26,272 nucleotides of DNA from DASVDK01 sp036381125 [NCBI: Thermodesulfobacteriota bacterium] (GTDB lineage Bacteria; DASVDK01). Made by a program: the position numbers and the translations under genes. Location: positions 1 to 26,272 of the forward strand of contig DASVDK010000166.1 of the NCBI GenBank assembly GCA_036381125.1, written 5' to 3'. Under the pieces are notes generated by a model. The model searched no databases and was not told the DNA's origin. It worked only from the letters and a program-made list of their open reading frames with translations. Positions within the stretch are counted from its first letter, which is position 1. Each line of letters opens with the position of its first letter. Positions 9,388 to 16,592 of this stretch are shown here, piece by piece.

Positions 9388-10332
9388 CTACCTCGGCTGC
9401 GGCGTGCGCCCGGTCGCGTCCGGGGTGTCGTCCTGCCGGCCTTGCGACCCTTGCCGCTGCCGTGCACGGACCTGGTCGCAGTTCAGGTGCTCCTGGATCT
9501 GGCCGAGGTCGGCCTCCGGGCCGGTGCCCGATCGGGACGTCGGGGGGCCGAGGCCGGCCGCCGCCTCGCGGGTGGCCTCGATGCGGTCGGCCGTGACAGG
9601 GTGGCTCGAGAGGAGCGCGGCCAGCACCCCCGGTCGCTCCGGCTCCTCTGCCTGCAGCTTCTCGAAGAACGAGGCGACCGCCTGGGGGTCGTACCCGGCC
9701 CGGTGCAGGTACTGGACGGCCAGGTCGTCGGCCTCGCGCTCGTGGTCGCGGCTGTACTTGAGCAGGTAGCCCTGCGCGGCGAGCTGGGCCGGGACGGCGG
9801 CGGCCGGGGAGACCGTGCCGGGGTCCTGGCCGAGGAGGATGCTGAGGAGCGCCGCCCCGCCGAGGGCGACCGCCTGGGTCTGCTGCTGCGCCGTCATCTG
9901 CGTGATGGCGTGCCGCCTGGCCGCGTGGCCGATCTCGTGTCCCATCACGCCGGCGAGCTCGTCCTCGCTCTCGGCCAGGCAGATGAGCCCCGTGTTCACG
10001 TAGAGGTGGCCGCCCGGGATCGCGAACGCGTTGACCTGGGGGGTCTCGACGACGTCGAACGTGTAGTCGAACTGCGTGAGGTCGTTCGCCCGCACGAGCC
10101 GCTCGCCGACCTGTCGAATGTAGTTGACGACGACCGGATCTCGTGAGATCTCCATGGACCGCTCGACCTCCGCCTGCGCCTCCTTGCCGAGCCGGCGCTC
10201 CTCCTGGAGCGACATGGCCGGGCCGCCGAAGGTGGCGCAACCGGGGGACGAGAGCAGGCACACGACGGCCAGCGTCCCGAGCACGCGGGCGAGCGGCCTC
10301 GTCGTCGGCCGGCAGCGCCGGCCGCGGCGCAC
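9388..10332 (-). CDS. M48 family metalloprotease, lipoprotein (LoiP/BepA-like)
   Basis: This zinc protease has the HExxH motif as HEIGH (H132-H136) with the third ligand E200 in HEREADD, and the family's SHP-x-TADRI segment near the C-terminus. The N-terminus is a basic stretch, a hydrophobic core (about 18-29) and a cysteine at 32 preceded by SPG, a somewhat non-canonical lipobox; I infer a lipoprotein facing the periplasm that degrades misfolded envelope proteins. The GTG at 10332 gives a 31-residue signal peptide of normal shape but lacks a ribosome binding site. An in-frame ATG at 10425 has a GGGAG about 10 bases upstream, but would put 31 extra residues ahead of the signal peptide, encoded by codons with atypical A/T wobble bases and a palindrome. 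The C-terminal tail (about 50 residues) is polar and not recognised. It ends 6 bases from the uvrC stop, convergently. Confidence 0.9.
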   Translation of the reverse strand: MRRGRRCRPTTRPLARVLGTLAVVCLLSSPGCATFGGPAMSLQEERRLGKEAQAEVERSMEISRDPVVVNYIRQVGERLVRANDLTQFDYTFDVVETPQVNAFAIPGGHLYVNTGLICLAESEDELAGVMGHEIGHAARRHAITQMTAQQQTQAVALGGAALLSILLGQDPGTVSPAAAVPAQLAAQGYLLKYSRDHEREADDLAVQYLHRAGYDPQAVASFFEKLQAEEPERPGVLAALLSSHPVTADRIEATREAAAGLGPPTSRSGTGPEADLGQIQEHLNCDQVRARQRQGSQGRQDDTPDATGRTPQPR

Positions 10333-10378
10333 CGCAGGCGCGGGTGGAGCGGAGCCCGGCTTCGCGCCGGGCGGTGCG
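10328..10378. repeat. Nested inverted repeats at the M48 gene start
   Basis: Outer arms CGCACCGC (10328-10335) and GCGGTGCG (10371-10378) are perfect 8-bp complements. Inside them GCCCGGC (10354-10360) and GCCGGGC (10366-10372) form a 7-bp stem with a TTCGC loop; the last two bases overlap the outer arm, so the two structures compete. The left outer arm contains the proposed GTG start of the protease gene. The structure may control translation, bind a regulator, or be a dispersed palindromic repeat. Confidence 0.5.
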
Positions 10379-10482
10379 CAAGCGGGCCGCGAGCCGTCGT
10401 CGAAGGCCCGGATCTGGAGCGCCATCGCGTGAGGTCTCCCGAGTCGCACTCTCCGCAGGTCCCTGCACGGGGAGCAAGCGCC
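10333..10482. other. Divergent intergenic region between M48 and comEC-type genes
   Basis: About 150 bp separates the proposed starts. It holds most of the nested inverted repeats and the ribosome binding site of the comEC-type gene. No clear -35/-10 pair was found for either gene. If the upstream alternative starts (10425 minus, 10429 plus) are the real ones, the gap shrinks to 3 bp, which would leave no room for two promoters. Confidence 0.4.
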
Positions 10483-13035
10483 GTGCCACGACCGGGGCGG
10501 CCGGTGGTCTGGCTGCTCGGCGGCTACGTCGCCGGCCTGGTTGCCGCGCGGGCGCTGCCGATCGGGCCCGACCCGTTCTGGCCGCTCGTGCTCGCGCTGG
10601 TGGCCATCGCGGCGGTGGGGGGGCTCCTCTACTGGGTGATCGACTGGCGCGAGGAGGCGCCCTGGGCGCGAGACGCGCGGGTGACGCGGCTCGTGCCGCC
10701 GGCCGTCGCCGTCGCGGCCTTCGCCCTCGGCGCCATCTCGCTCGCGGCGGAGCTGCGCCCCCGCCTCGAGCCGTTCCACGTCGCGAGGCTGGTGGAGGAG
10801 GCGGGCGGGCGGCTGCGCGCGACGGTCGAGGCGCGCGTGCTGAACGTGGAGCGGACCGGCGCCGGCGGCGCGGCGATGCTCGTCGAGGCGCTGGCGGTCG
10901 AGACGGGCGAGGGGCGGGGCCGCGCCGCGGGGCGCGTCCTCGTGCGCGTCGAGCGGGCCTCGGGGGTGCGGCCCGCGCCGGGCGATCGGGTGCGATTCAC
11001 CGCGAGCCTTCGCTTCCCCCGCAGCTTCCGCAACCCGGGAGGCTACGACGCGCGGGCGCAGCTCGCCCTTCGCCAGGTGCGGGTGGTGGGCGTCCTCCGG
11101 GACCTCGGCGAGGTGACGCGCCTGGCGCCGGGCGGCTTCCGCGTGCGCACCGCGATCGAGGCGATGCGCGACCGTGTCCGGGACGGCATCGAGACGGCGG
11201 TCCGCGGCCCGGCGGCCGAGGTGCTGCGCGCCCTCGTCCTCGGCGAGGACGACGACATCCCGCGCCACGTGCGCGACGCCTTCCAGGCGACCGGCGCCTA
11301 CCACGTCCTCTCGATCAGCGGCCTCCACATGAGCCTCGTGGCGGCGGCGGCGTTCGCGACGACGCTGCTTCTGGCCGGCCCGCTGCTCGCGCGCCTCGCC
11401 CCGACGCTGGACGCGCGCCGGGCGGCGGCGCTGGCCGCGCTCGCCCCGGTCGGCCTCTACGTGCTCCTCGCCGGCGCCGGCATCGCGGCCGTGCGGGCGG
11501 CGCTCATGGCGGGCGCGGTGCTGATCGCGCTCGCCCTCGGCCGCCGCATCGACCTCTGGAGCGCGATGGCGCTCGCGGCGCTGCTCGTGCTCGGCTTCCA
11601 GCCCGGCGCGCTCTTCGAGCTGGGCTTTCTGCTGTCCTTCGGCGCGGTCGCCGCCATCCTCCGGCTCGCGCCCTGGCTCCTCGAGCAGGCCGGCATCGCC
11701 GACCTGGTGTCGGCCGCGCGGTCCGAGGGGGCCTGGCCGACGCGGCTCTGCCGCCGGGCCGGCGGGTGGGCTGCCGGGTCGATGGTGGTCTCCGCAGCGG
11801 CCGGACTCGGCACCGGCCCGCTCCTCGCGGCGGCCTTCGGCCGGCTGATGCCCTGGGCGCCGGTCGCCAACCTCGTGGTCGTGCCGCTGGTCGGCGGCGT
11901 CGCCGTGGCGCTCGGCCTCCTCGGGGCGAGCCTCGCGCTGGTCCATCCGCCCGCCTCGGCCCTGGTGTTCCAGGGCGCGGCGGGGCTCCTCGACCTGGCG
12001 ATCGGGGCGACGGCCGTCATGGCGGAGTGGCCCGGCGCCTCGGTGCGGGTCCCCTCGCCGTCGCCCTGGGAGGTCGCGCTCGCCTACCTCGGCCTCTGGC
12101 TCTTGCCGGCGGCCTGGCCGGCGCGGGCCGCGGGCCGCGGGGGCGTCCCGAGCCTGGGACCGTGGGCCGCGCGCACCGGCGTCCTCGGCGTCGTCGTCTG
12201 CCTGGCCGTGGCCGGCGTCGTGCGGGCGTGGCCGCCGCCGGCGGGGACGCTGCGCCTGACGGCGCTCGACGTCGGAGCCGGGGAAACCGCCCTTCTCGAG
12301 CTGCCGGGCGGCGAGCGGCTGCTCGTCGACGGCGGAGCCGCCTTCGAGGGGGGCTTCGACGTCGGGGAGCGGGTCGTCACCCCGTTCCTCGTGGGGCACG
12401 GCATCCGCCGCGTCGACGTGCTCGTCCTGGTGCAGCCGGAGCCCGACCGGCTCGGGGGGCTCGCCGCCGTCGCGCGTGCGCTGCCGATCGGCGAGGTCTG
12501 GCTGCCGCCCGGCTTCCCCCAGATCCCCGGCGAGCTGGGGCGCGTCCTCGCCGACCGGCGCGTGCCGATCATCGTGCGGCGCGAGGGGGACCCGGTGGGC
12601 CCCTTCGGGCCCGTGACGCTGTCGATCCTGCCGAGCCACGCACGGCTCGCCTTCCGCGTGGCCTACGAGGACGTGGCCATCGTCTTCCCGCCCGACGGGC
12701 CCGGGGTGCCGCCGCCTCGGGCATGGCGCCGCGGACCGGCCGCGCCGCCGCTCGGCGGCCGGCTCGCGACGATTCTCCACTGGCCGCGCTCCCCGCTGCC
12801 GAGGTACGGCCTCTCGCCCCTCCTCGAGACGCTCCGGCCGCAGGTCGTCCTCCTGACCGGCGAGGCGGGCCGGCGTGCGCTTCGCGAGCTGCCGGAGCTC
12901 ATCGACGCCATCGAGCTCGGGGGAGCCCGCGCCCTCATCCCGGAGCGGGACGGGGCGGTGATCGTGACGACCGACGGCCACGGCGTCGAGGTCCGGACCG
13001 TCGGCCGGCTCGACCCACTGGAGGACGGCTTCTAG
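10483..13035 (+). CDS. comEC: ComEC/Rec2 family protein with degenerate metallo-beta-lactamase domain
   Basis: ComEC forms the inner-membrane channel for single-stranded DNA uptake in natural transformation. Visible order in 850 residues: two N-terminal membrane segments (about 5-50); a DUF4131-type beta domain (about 100-210); the multi-pass Competence core with its hallmark ISGLHMS (278-284, H282); and a C-terminal metallo-beta-lactamase-like domain (about 590-840). In that last domain the zinc motif HxHxDH is replaced by QPEPDR (651-656), and the usual HHGS is LHWPRS (H766 only). The fold is still recognisable from ALDVGAG, LLVDGG and the GIRRVDVLVL strand. Nuclease activity of the domain is therefore probably lost. 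I choose GTG 10483 because GGGGAG (10469-10474) lies 8 bases before it; an in-frame GTG at 10429 would add 18 residues. Confidence 0.9.
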   Translation: MPRPGRPVVWLLGGYVAGLVAARALPIGPDPFWPLVLALVAIAAVGGLLYWVIDWREEAPWARDARVTRLVPPAVAVAAFALGAISLAAELRPRLEPFHVARLVEEAGGRLRATVEARVLNVERTGAGGAAMLVEALAVETGEGRGRAAGRVLVRVERASGVRPAPGDRVRFTASLRFPRSFRNPGGYDARAQLALRQVRVVGVLRDLGEVTRLAPGGFRVRTAIEAMRDRVRDGIETAVRGPAAEVLRALVLGEDDDIPRHVRDAFQATGAYHVLSISGLHMSLVAAAAFATTLLLAGPLLARLAPTLDARRAAALAALAPVGLYVLLAGAGIAAVRAALMAGAVLIALALGRRIDLWSAMALAALLVLGFQPGALFELGFLLSFGAVAAILRLAPWLLEQAGIADLVSAARSEGAWPTRLCRRAGGWAAGSMVVSAAAGLGTGPLLAAAFGRLMPWAPVANLVVVPLVGGVAVALGLLGASLALVHPPASALVFQGAAGLLDLAIGATAVMAEWPGASVRVPSPSPWEVALAYLGLWLLPAAWPARAAGRGGVPSLGPWAARTGVLGVVVCLAVAGVVRAWPPPAGTLRLTALDVGAGETALLELPGGERLLVDGGAAFEGGFDVGERVVTPFLVGHGIRRVDVLVLVQPEPDRLGGLAAVARALPIGEVWLPPGFPQIPGELGRVLADRRVPIIVRREGDPVGPFGPVTLSILPSHARLAFRVAYEDVAIVFPPDGPGVPPPRAWRRGPAAPPLGGRLATILHWPRSPLPRYGLSPLLETLRPQVVLLTGEAGRRALRELPELIDAIELGGARALIPERDGAVIVTTDGHGVEVRTVGRLDPLEDGF

Positions 13036-13220
13036 GGCCGTCCGGCCCGAATCGATCGGGGCTGGCGCCGCGTCAATGCCGCGGCCGGCTCGCATGGCCC
13101 CAGTGGCCGCCTCGATCCCCGCCACGTTCGAGTTGACACGCGCCGCGGCTCCGAGTAACTTCCCGGCCCTATACGCGGACCCGCCGCGCGGGCGCTGTAA
13201 TCCGCAGCCACGGAGCCGAC
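13036..13220. other. Intergenic region upstream of the REC-GGDEF gene
   Basis: This 185-bp stretch begins with a 5-bp hairpin, GGGCC/GGCCC, that overlaps the comEC-type stop (13034-13047) but has no T-tract, so it is at best a weak terminator. The right half carries the promoter and a leader of about 50 bases for the next gene. Confidence 0.5.
13133..13161 (+). promoter_or_regulatory. Sigma-70-type promoter of the REC-GGDEF gene
   Basis: A perfect -35 hexamer TTGACA (13133-13138) is followed after exactly 17 bp by TAACTT (13156-13161), which keeps the T-A and final T of a -10. Transcription would start near 13168 and leave a leader of about 50 bases. In DNA this GC-rich such a pair is unlikely by chance. 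A second A/T-rich hexamer, TATACG, lies near 13170. Confidence 0.65.
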
Positions 13221-14708
13221 ATGGCCCTCAGCTGGGGCGAGCGAAAGGGCGATCAGGCCGCGATGCCGGACCCCCGGCGCGCGACCGACCACGCCCCGGC
13301 GGCCAAGGGCCGCATCCTCATCGTCGACGACGACCGCTTCTTCCGGCGGCTCTGCGCCGACATCCTCGCCGCCGACGGCTTCGACACGGCGTCGGCCCGG
13401 GACGGGCGCGAGGCGCTCGAGATCCTCGCCCGCGAGCCGGCCGGGACCTTCCGGCTCGTCCTGACCGACCTCGTCATGCCCGGCATCGACGGGCTCGAGG
13501 TGCTCGCGCGGGCGAAGGCGCAGAACCCGTCGACCGACGTCATCGTCATCACGAGCCAGGCGACGGTCGACTCGGCCGTCACGGCGCTGAAGAGCGGCGC
13601 CTCCGACTACATCACCAAGCCCTTCAACCACGACGACTTCCTCCTCACGGTCAACCGCGTGATCGAGCAGCGGCGGATCTTCGAGGAGAACCGGGAGCTG
13701 CGGCAGCTCCTGCGGCTCTTCGAGGTGTCGCGGACGATGTCGATGACGCTCGACATCGAGAAGCTGCACCAGTTCGCGCTGTCGTCGATCGTCAAGGAGC
13801 TGAAGGCGTCGGTCGGGCTCGCGCTGTTCTTCCAGCGCGACCTGCGATCGATCGTGCTCAAGGCGGCCTACGGCGTCGACGAGGAGGCGGCGCGCCGGCT
13901 GGCCGCACGGATCGGCGAGCAGTTCTTCGCCGAGCTGGCGTCGATGGCCCAGTCGCGCGAGGGGGTCAAGGTGAAGCCGGTCCGGGCCGTCGGCGACCCG
14001 GTCCCGGCCGCGACGCGGACGGCGGTGCTCGTGCCGATCCGCAGCCAGCAGTTCCCGCCGGGCGTCTGCGTCGTCTTCTCGCCGAAGGCCCGGGGGGCGT
14101 ACGAGAAGTCGGAGCTGCAGAGCGTCGCCTTCATCGCGGAGCAGGCCTCCATCGCCTTCGACAACGCGGCCAGGTACCTCGACGCGCGCGAGCAGGCGTA
14201 CATCGACGACCTGACCAAGCTCTACAACGCCCGCTACCTCGACCTCGTGCTCGACCGCGAGCTCAGGCGGGCCGACCGCTACAAGAGCACGGTGTCGGTC
14301 CTCTTCCTCGACCTCGACCTCTTCAAGCGGGTCAACGACGTCCACGGCCACCTCATGGGCAGCCGCGTCCTCGTCGAGGTGGCCGACGTGCTGCGGCGCT
14401 GCGTGCGGGAGATCGACACGATCATCCGCTACGGTGGGGACGAGTACACCATCGTCCTGGCCGACACCGACCGCAGGGGCGCCTACATCGTGGCGGAGCG
14501 GATCCGCAAGGGGATCGAGCAGCACACCTTCCTCGTCGACGCGGGCCTCGCCGTGCGGCTCACGGCGTGCGTCGGCGTCGCCTCCTACCCGATCGACGCC
14601 CGGACGAAGCAGGGACTCCTCGACATGGCCGACAAGGCGATGTACCGGGCGAAGGCGGCCGAGCGCAACCGCGTCTACTGCGCCGGCGACCTGGTCGCCC
14701 CCGCCTGA
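13221..14708 (+). CDS. Response regulator with REC, GAF-like and GGDEF domains (diguanylate cyclase)
   Basis: This 495-residue protein should make cyclic di-GMP from GTP under control of phosphorylation. The REC domain (about 30-150) has the acidic triad D36-D38, phospho-acceptor D83 (LTDLVMPG), T111 and K133. A helical linker and a GAF-like domain (about 175-320) follow. The GGDEF domain (about 325-490) has metal ligand D364, N372-D373, and the active-site loop GGDEY (405-409), a functional variant of GGDEF. An inhibitory I-site RxxD (R396-D399) sits five residues before it, so product feedback is expected. GGAG (13212-13215) lies 5 bases ahead of the ATG. No histidine kinase is encoded next to it, so the partner kinase is elsewhere. 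Confidence 0.95.
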   Translation: MALSWGERKGDQAAMPDPRRATDHAPAAKGRILIVDDDRFFRRLCADILAADGFDTASARDGREALEILAREPAGTFRLVLTDLVMPGIDGLEVLARAKAQNPSTDVIVITSQATVDSAVTALKSGASDYITKPFNHDDFLLTVNRVIEQRRIFEENRELRQLLRLFEVSRTMSMTLDIEKLHQFALSSIVKELKASVGLALFFQRDLRSIVLKAAYGVDEEAARRLAARIGEQFFAELASMAQSREGVKVKPVRAVGDPVPAATRTAVLVPIRSQQFPPGVCVVFSPKARGAYEKSELQSVAFIAEQASIAFDNAARYLDAREQAYIDDLTKLYNARYLDLVLDRELRRADRYKSTVSVLFLDLDLFKRVNDVHGHLMGSRVLVEVADVLRRCVREIDTIIRYGGDEYTIVLADTDRRGAYIVAERIRKGIEQHTFLVDAGLAVRLTACVGVASYPIDARTKQGLLDMADKAMYRAKAAERNRVYCAGDLVAPA

Positions 14709-14857
14709 CGTCCGGTTACAGTCCCGTACCGCCGACGGCTCCCGCCGTTACCGGCGGCCGCCGCACCGGCCGCCAACGTGGCGGAGCGGCAGGATTGTCG
14801 GTCGCCGGGCGACCTGGCGCAGATACTGCTAGCCTGTGGTAGCAGGGAGGGAGACCC
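14709..14857. other. Intergenic region upstream of the small exported protein
   Basis: This 149-bp gap is rich in short GC palindromes (for example CCGCCG near 14730 against CGGCGG near 14753) that could fold in RNA and end the upstream transcript, though no T-tract follows. A/T-richer sequence near 14821-14835 (GATACT, then TAGCCT) might hold a -10, but no properly spaced -35 was found. Confidence 0.35.
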
Positions 14858-15418
14858 ATGCGCCACACGCCCGCTGCGCTTCTGGCGGCTGCCGCGATGC
14901 TCGTGGCCGCCGTGCCGCCCGCCGCCGCCCGACCCGACGCCGGCCGCTCCCAGCTCACCCGGCTGTCGGCCGACACCGACGAGGGGATCCTGCTGGCCCA
15001 GGCCATGAAGGACTGGCTCGTCCTCGACCTCGGCAGCCAGCGGGTGTTCCAGACGGTCAAGTACGTCATCGTGCAGGACTGGGTCCGGGAGTACGGGTTC
15101 GAGGGTCTCGATGCCAAGAAACGGCGAGTCTACCGCGATCCGTCCCGCTACGACGCGCCGATCGTCCAGTGGATCGCCGTCACGATGCCCAAGGGCGCGG
15201 ACACGCCCGCCGAGGCGGTCCTGACCTGGGACGTCCCGCTTCACCTCTGGGAGGAACTGTCTCGCGACGTCACGGCCCTCGCGGCCGACATGGGGAAGTA
15301 CTTCGCCGCGCAGGAGGGCCGGCCGATGCGCATCCTCCTTCGCTTCCGCGACGCCGAGGTCCTCAGGCTCTCCGCCGCCCCCGACGGCCGCGCCGAAACG
15401 ATCTTCAGCTACCGCTAG
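14858..15418 (+). CDS. Small exported protein of unknown function
   Basis: This is 186 residues with a clear Sec-type signal peptide: basic start (MRH), alanine/leucine-rich core (about 6-22) and a probable cleavage after AAA (about residue 25). The mature part has aromatic-rich segments (VQDWVREYGF, VPLHLWEEL) and no motif I recognise; no lipobox, metal site or second membrane segment is seen. A strong ribosome binding site, GGGAGGGAG at 14845-14853, lies 4 bases before the ATG, and codon use is like that of the neighbours, so it is a real gene. It appears to be transcribed alone, between the REC-GGDEF gene and the convergent glycan operon. I do not assign a function. Confidence 0.8.
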   Translation: MRHTPAALLAAAAMLVAAVPPAAARPDAGRSQLTRLSADTDEGILLAQAMKDWLVLDLGSQRVFQTVKYVIVQDWVREYGFEGLDAKKRRVYRDPSRYDAPIVQWIAVTMPKGADTPAEAVLTWDVPLHLWEELSRDVTALAADMGKYFAAQEGRPMRILLRFRDAEVLRLSAAPDGRAETIFSYR

Positions 15419-15432
15419 CAAGTAGCGGGAAT

Positions 15433-15607
15433 GCGCCCCGCGAAGCGGGGCCCGGGCGTTAGCCCGGAGCGCCGAGACGCCGGTCCGTGGGCGGCACGCG
15501 AGGACGGGAGCCGATTCTCGGCGCCCCGCGAAGCGGGGCCCGTGGACAGCGGAACGGCCTGACGCGGGTGCGTGGGCGGCATGCCGAGGACGCGCCGGCC
15601 GGTCAGC
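15433..15607. repeat. Imperfect two-copy tandem repeat (about 87 bp unit)
   Basis: An identical 22-bp block occurs at 15433-15454 and 15521-15542, 88 bp apart. A second near-identical block beginning CGTGGGCGGC occurs at 15486 and 15571, 85 bp apart. The two blocks keep the same order, so the gap holds two diverged copies of one unit of about 87 bp. The second copy runs into the stop of the following minus-strand glycosyltransferase gene. It may be a local duplication or part of a dispersed family. Confidence 0.65.
15435..15467. terminator. Tandem hairpins, possible bidirectional terminator
   Basis: GCCCCGC and GCGGGGC (15435-15451) form a 7-bp stem around GAA, and CCGGGC/GCCCGG (15452-15467) a 6-bp stem around GTTA directly after it. 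They lie 17 bases beyond the stop of the small exported protein and between convergent genes, where a terminator is expected. No T-tract follows. The first hairpin recurs in the second repeat copy (15523-15539). Confidence 0.4.
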
Positions 15608-16589
15608 CGGCGTCGGGCGGCCGCTGGGCAAGGTAGTGCAGCCGCTTCGTCTCCGTGCGCCCGCGCGTGACGGTGTCCAGCACGAGGCCGCAGGCGAGGC
15701 TCAGGAAGGCGAGCAGCATGAGGCCGGTGGCGAGCACCGCGGTCGGCAGCCGCGGCACGAGCCCGGTCGCCAGCCACGTCGTGATGACCGGCCAGGCGAG
15801 GACGATCGAGGTCGCCGCCAGGATCGCGAAGAGCCAGGTGAAGAAGGCGAGGGGCCGCTCCTCCTTGAAGAGGACCAGGATCGCCCGCAGGATCCGCAGC
15901 CCGTCGCGCCAGGTGCTGAGCTTGCTGAACGAGCCGGCGGGACGTTCCCGGTAGCTCGCGGGGAGCTCGGCGACCGGCATGTCGAGCCGTAGCGCGTGGA
16001 CGGTCAGCTCCGTCTCGATCTCGAAGCCGCCGGCGAGGGCGGGGAACGACTTCACGAAGCGGCGCGACAGGACCTTGTAGCCGGACAGCATGTCGCCGAA
16101 GCGCTTGCCGAAGGCGCGGCCGATCAAGGCGCTCAGCACGACGTTGGCCGGGCGGTGGCCCGGCCGATAGGCCCCGCGGTCGGCGCCGACGCGCCTGGCG
16201 TTGACGAGGTCGAGCCGGTTGTCGAGGAGGTGCCGCACGAGCGTACCGGCCGCGGCGGCGTCGTACGTGCCGTCGCCGTCGACCAGCACGTACACGTCGG
16301 CGTCGACGTCGGCGAACATGCGCCGGACGACGTATCCCTTGCCCTGCCGCGCCTCGTGCCGGACGATGGCCCCCGCGGCCGCGGCGGCGGCCGCGGTACG
16401 GTCGCGCGAGTTGTTGTCGTAGACGTAGATCTCGGCGTCCGGCAGCGCCGCCCGGAAGTCGCGCACGACGCGGCCGATGGCAACCTCCTCGTCGAAGCAC
16501 GGGATGAGCACCGCGACGCGGACCGCCGCGGCCGCCGCCCGCGCGACCGGCACGGCGCTCGGATCGGGGCCCCTGGCGCTCGCCGGCAT
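15603..16589 (-). CDS. Family 2 glycosyltransferase with C-terminal membrane tail
   Basis: This 328-residue protein has the GT-A nucleotide-sugar fold: VAVLIPCFDEE at about 25-35, YDNNSRDRT at 57-65, and the metal-binding DxD as D104-G-D106. It resembles the group of GT2 enzymes that load sugars onto polyprenyl phosphate (dolichol-phosphate-mannose synthase type), with two predicted membrane segments at the end (about 248-270 and 281-305). Such enzymes supply lipid-linked donors for GT39/GT83-type transferases, and one is encoded immediately upstream with a 3-bp gap. The ribosome binding site AGGTGA overlaps the end of that gene, so the two are probably translated together. The exact sugar is unknown. 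It is the last gene of the minus-strand glycan block. Confidence 0.92.
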   Translation of the reverse strand: MPASARGPDPSAVPVARAAAAAVRVAVLIPCFDEEVAIGRVVRDFRAALPDAEIYVYDNNSRDRTAAAAAAAGAIVRHEARQGKGYVVRRMFADVDADVYVLVDGDGTYDAAAAGTLVRHLLDNRLDLVNARRVGADRGAYRPGHRPANVVLSALIGRAFGKRFGDMLSGYKVLSRRFVKSFPALAGGFEIETELTVHALRLDMPVAELPASYRERPAGSFSKLSTWRDGLRILRAILVLFKEERPLAFFTWLFAILAATSIVLAWPVITTWLATGLVPRLPTAVLATGLMLLAFLSLACGLVLDTVTRGRTETKRLHYLAQRPPDAG

Positions 16590-16592
16590 CGA

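Noticed and set aside
13034-13047. GGGCC/GGCCC hairpin at the comEC-type stop as a terminator
   Set aside because: Five base pairs and no T-tract; such stems are common by chance at this GC content.
10485-13125. Long minus-strand frame continuing upstream of the M48 protease
   Set aside because: Only the part after the signal peptide looks like protein; the rest is an antisense shadow of the comEC-type gene.
15415-15602. Minus-strand coding continuation past the GT2 stop (Pro/Arg/Gly-rich peptide)
   Set aside because: It is a different frame running through the hairpin repeats with no start signal, and is best explained as repeat DNA.
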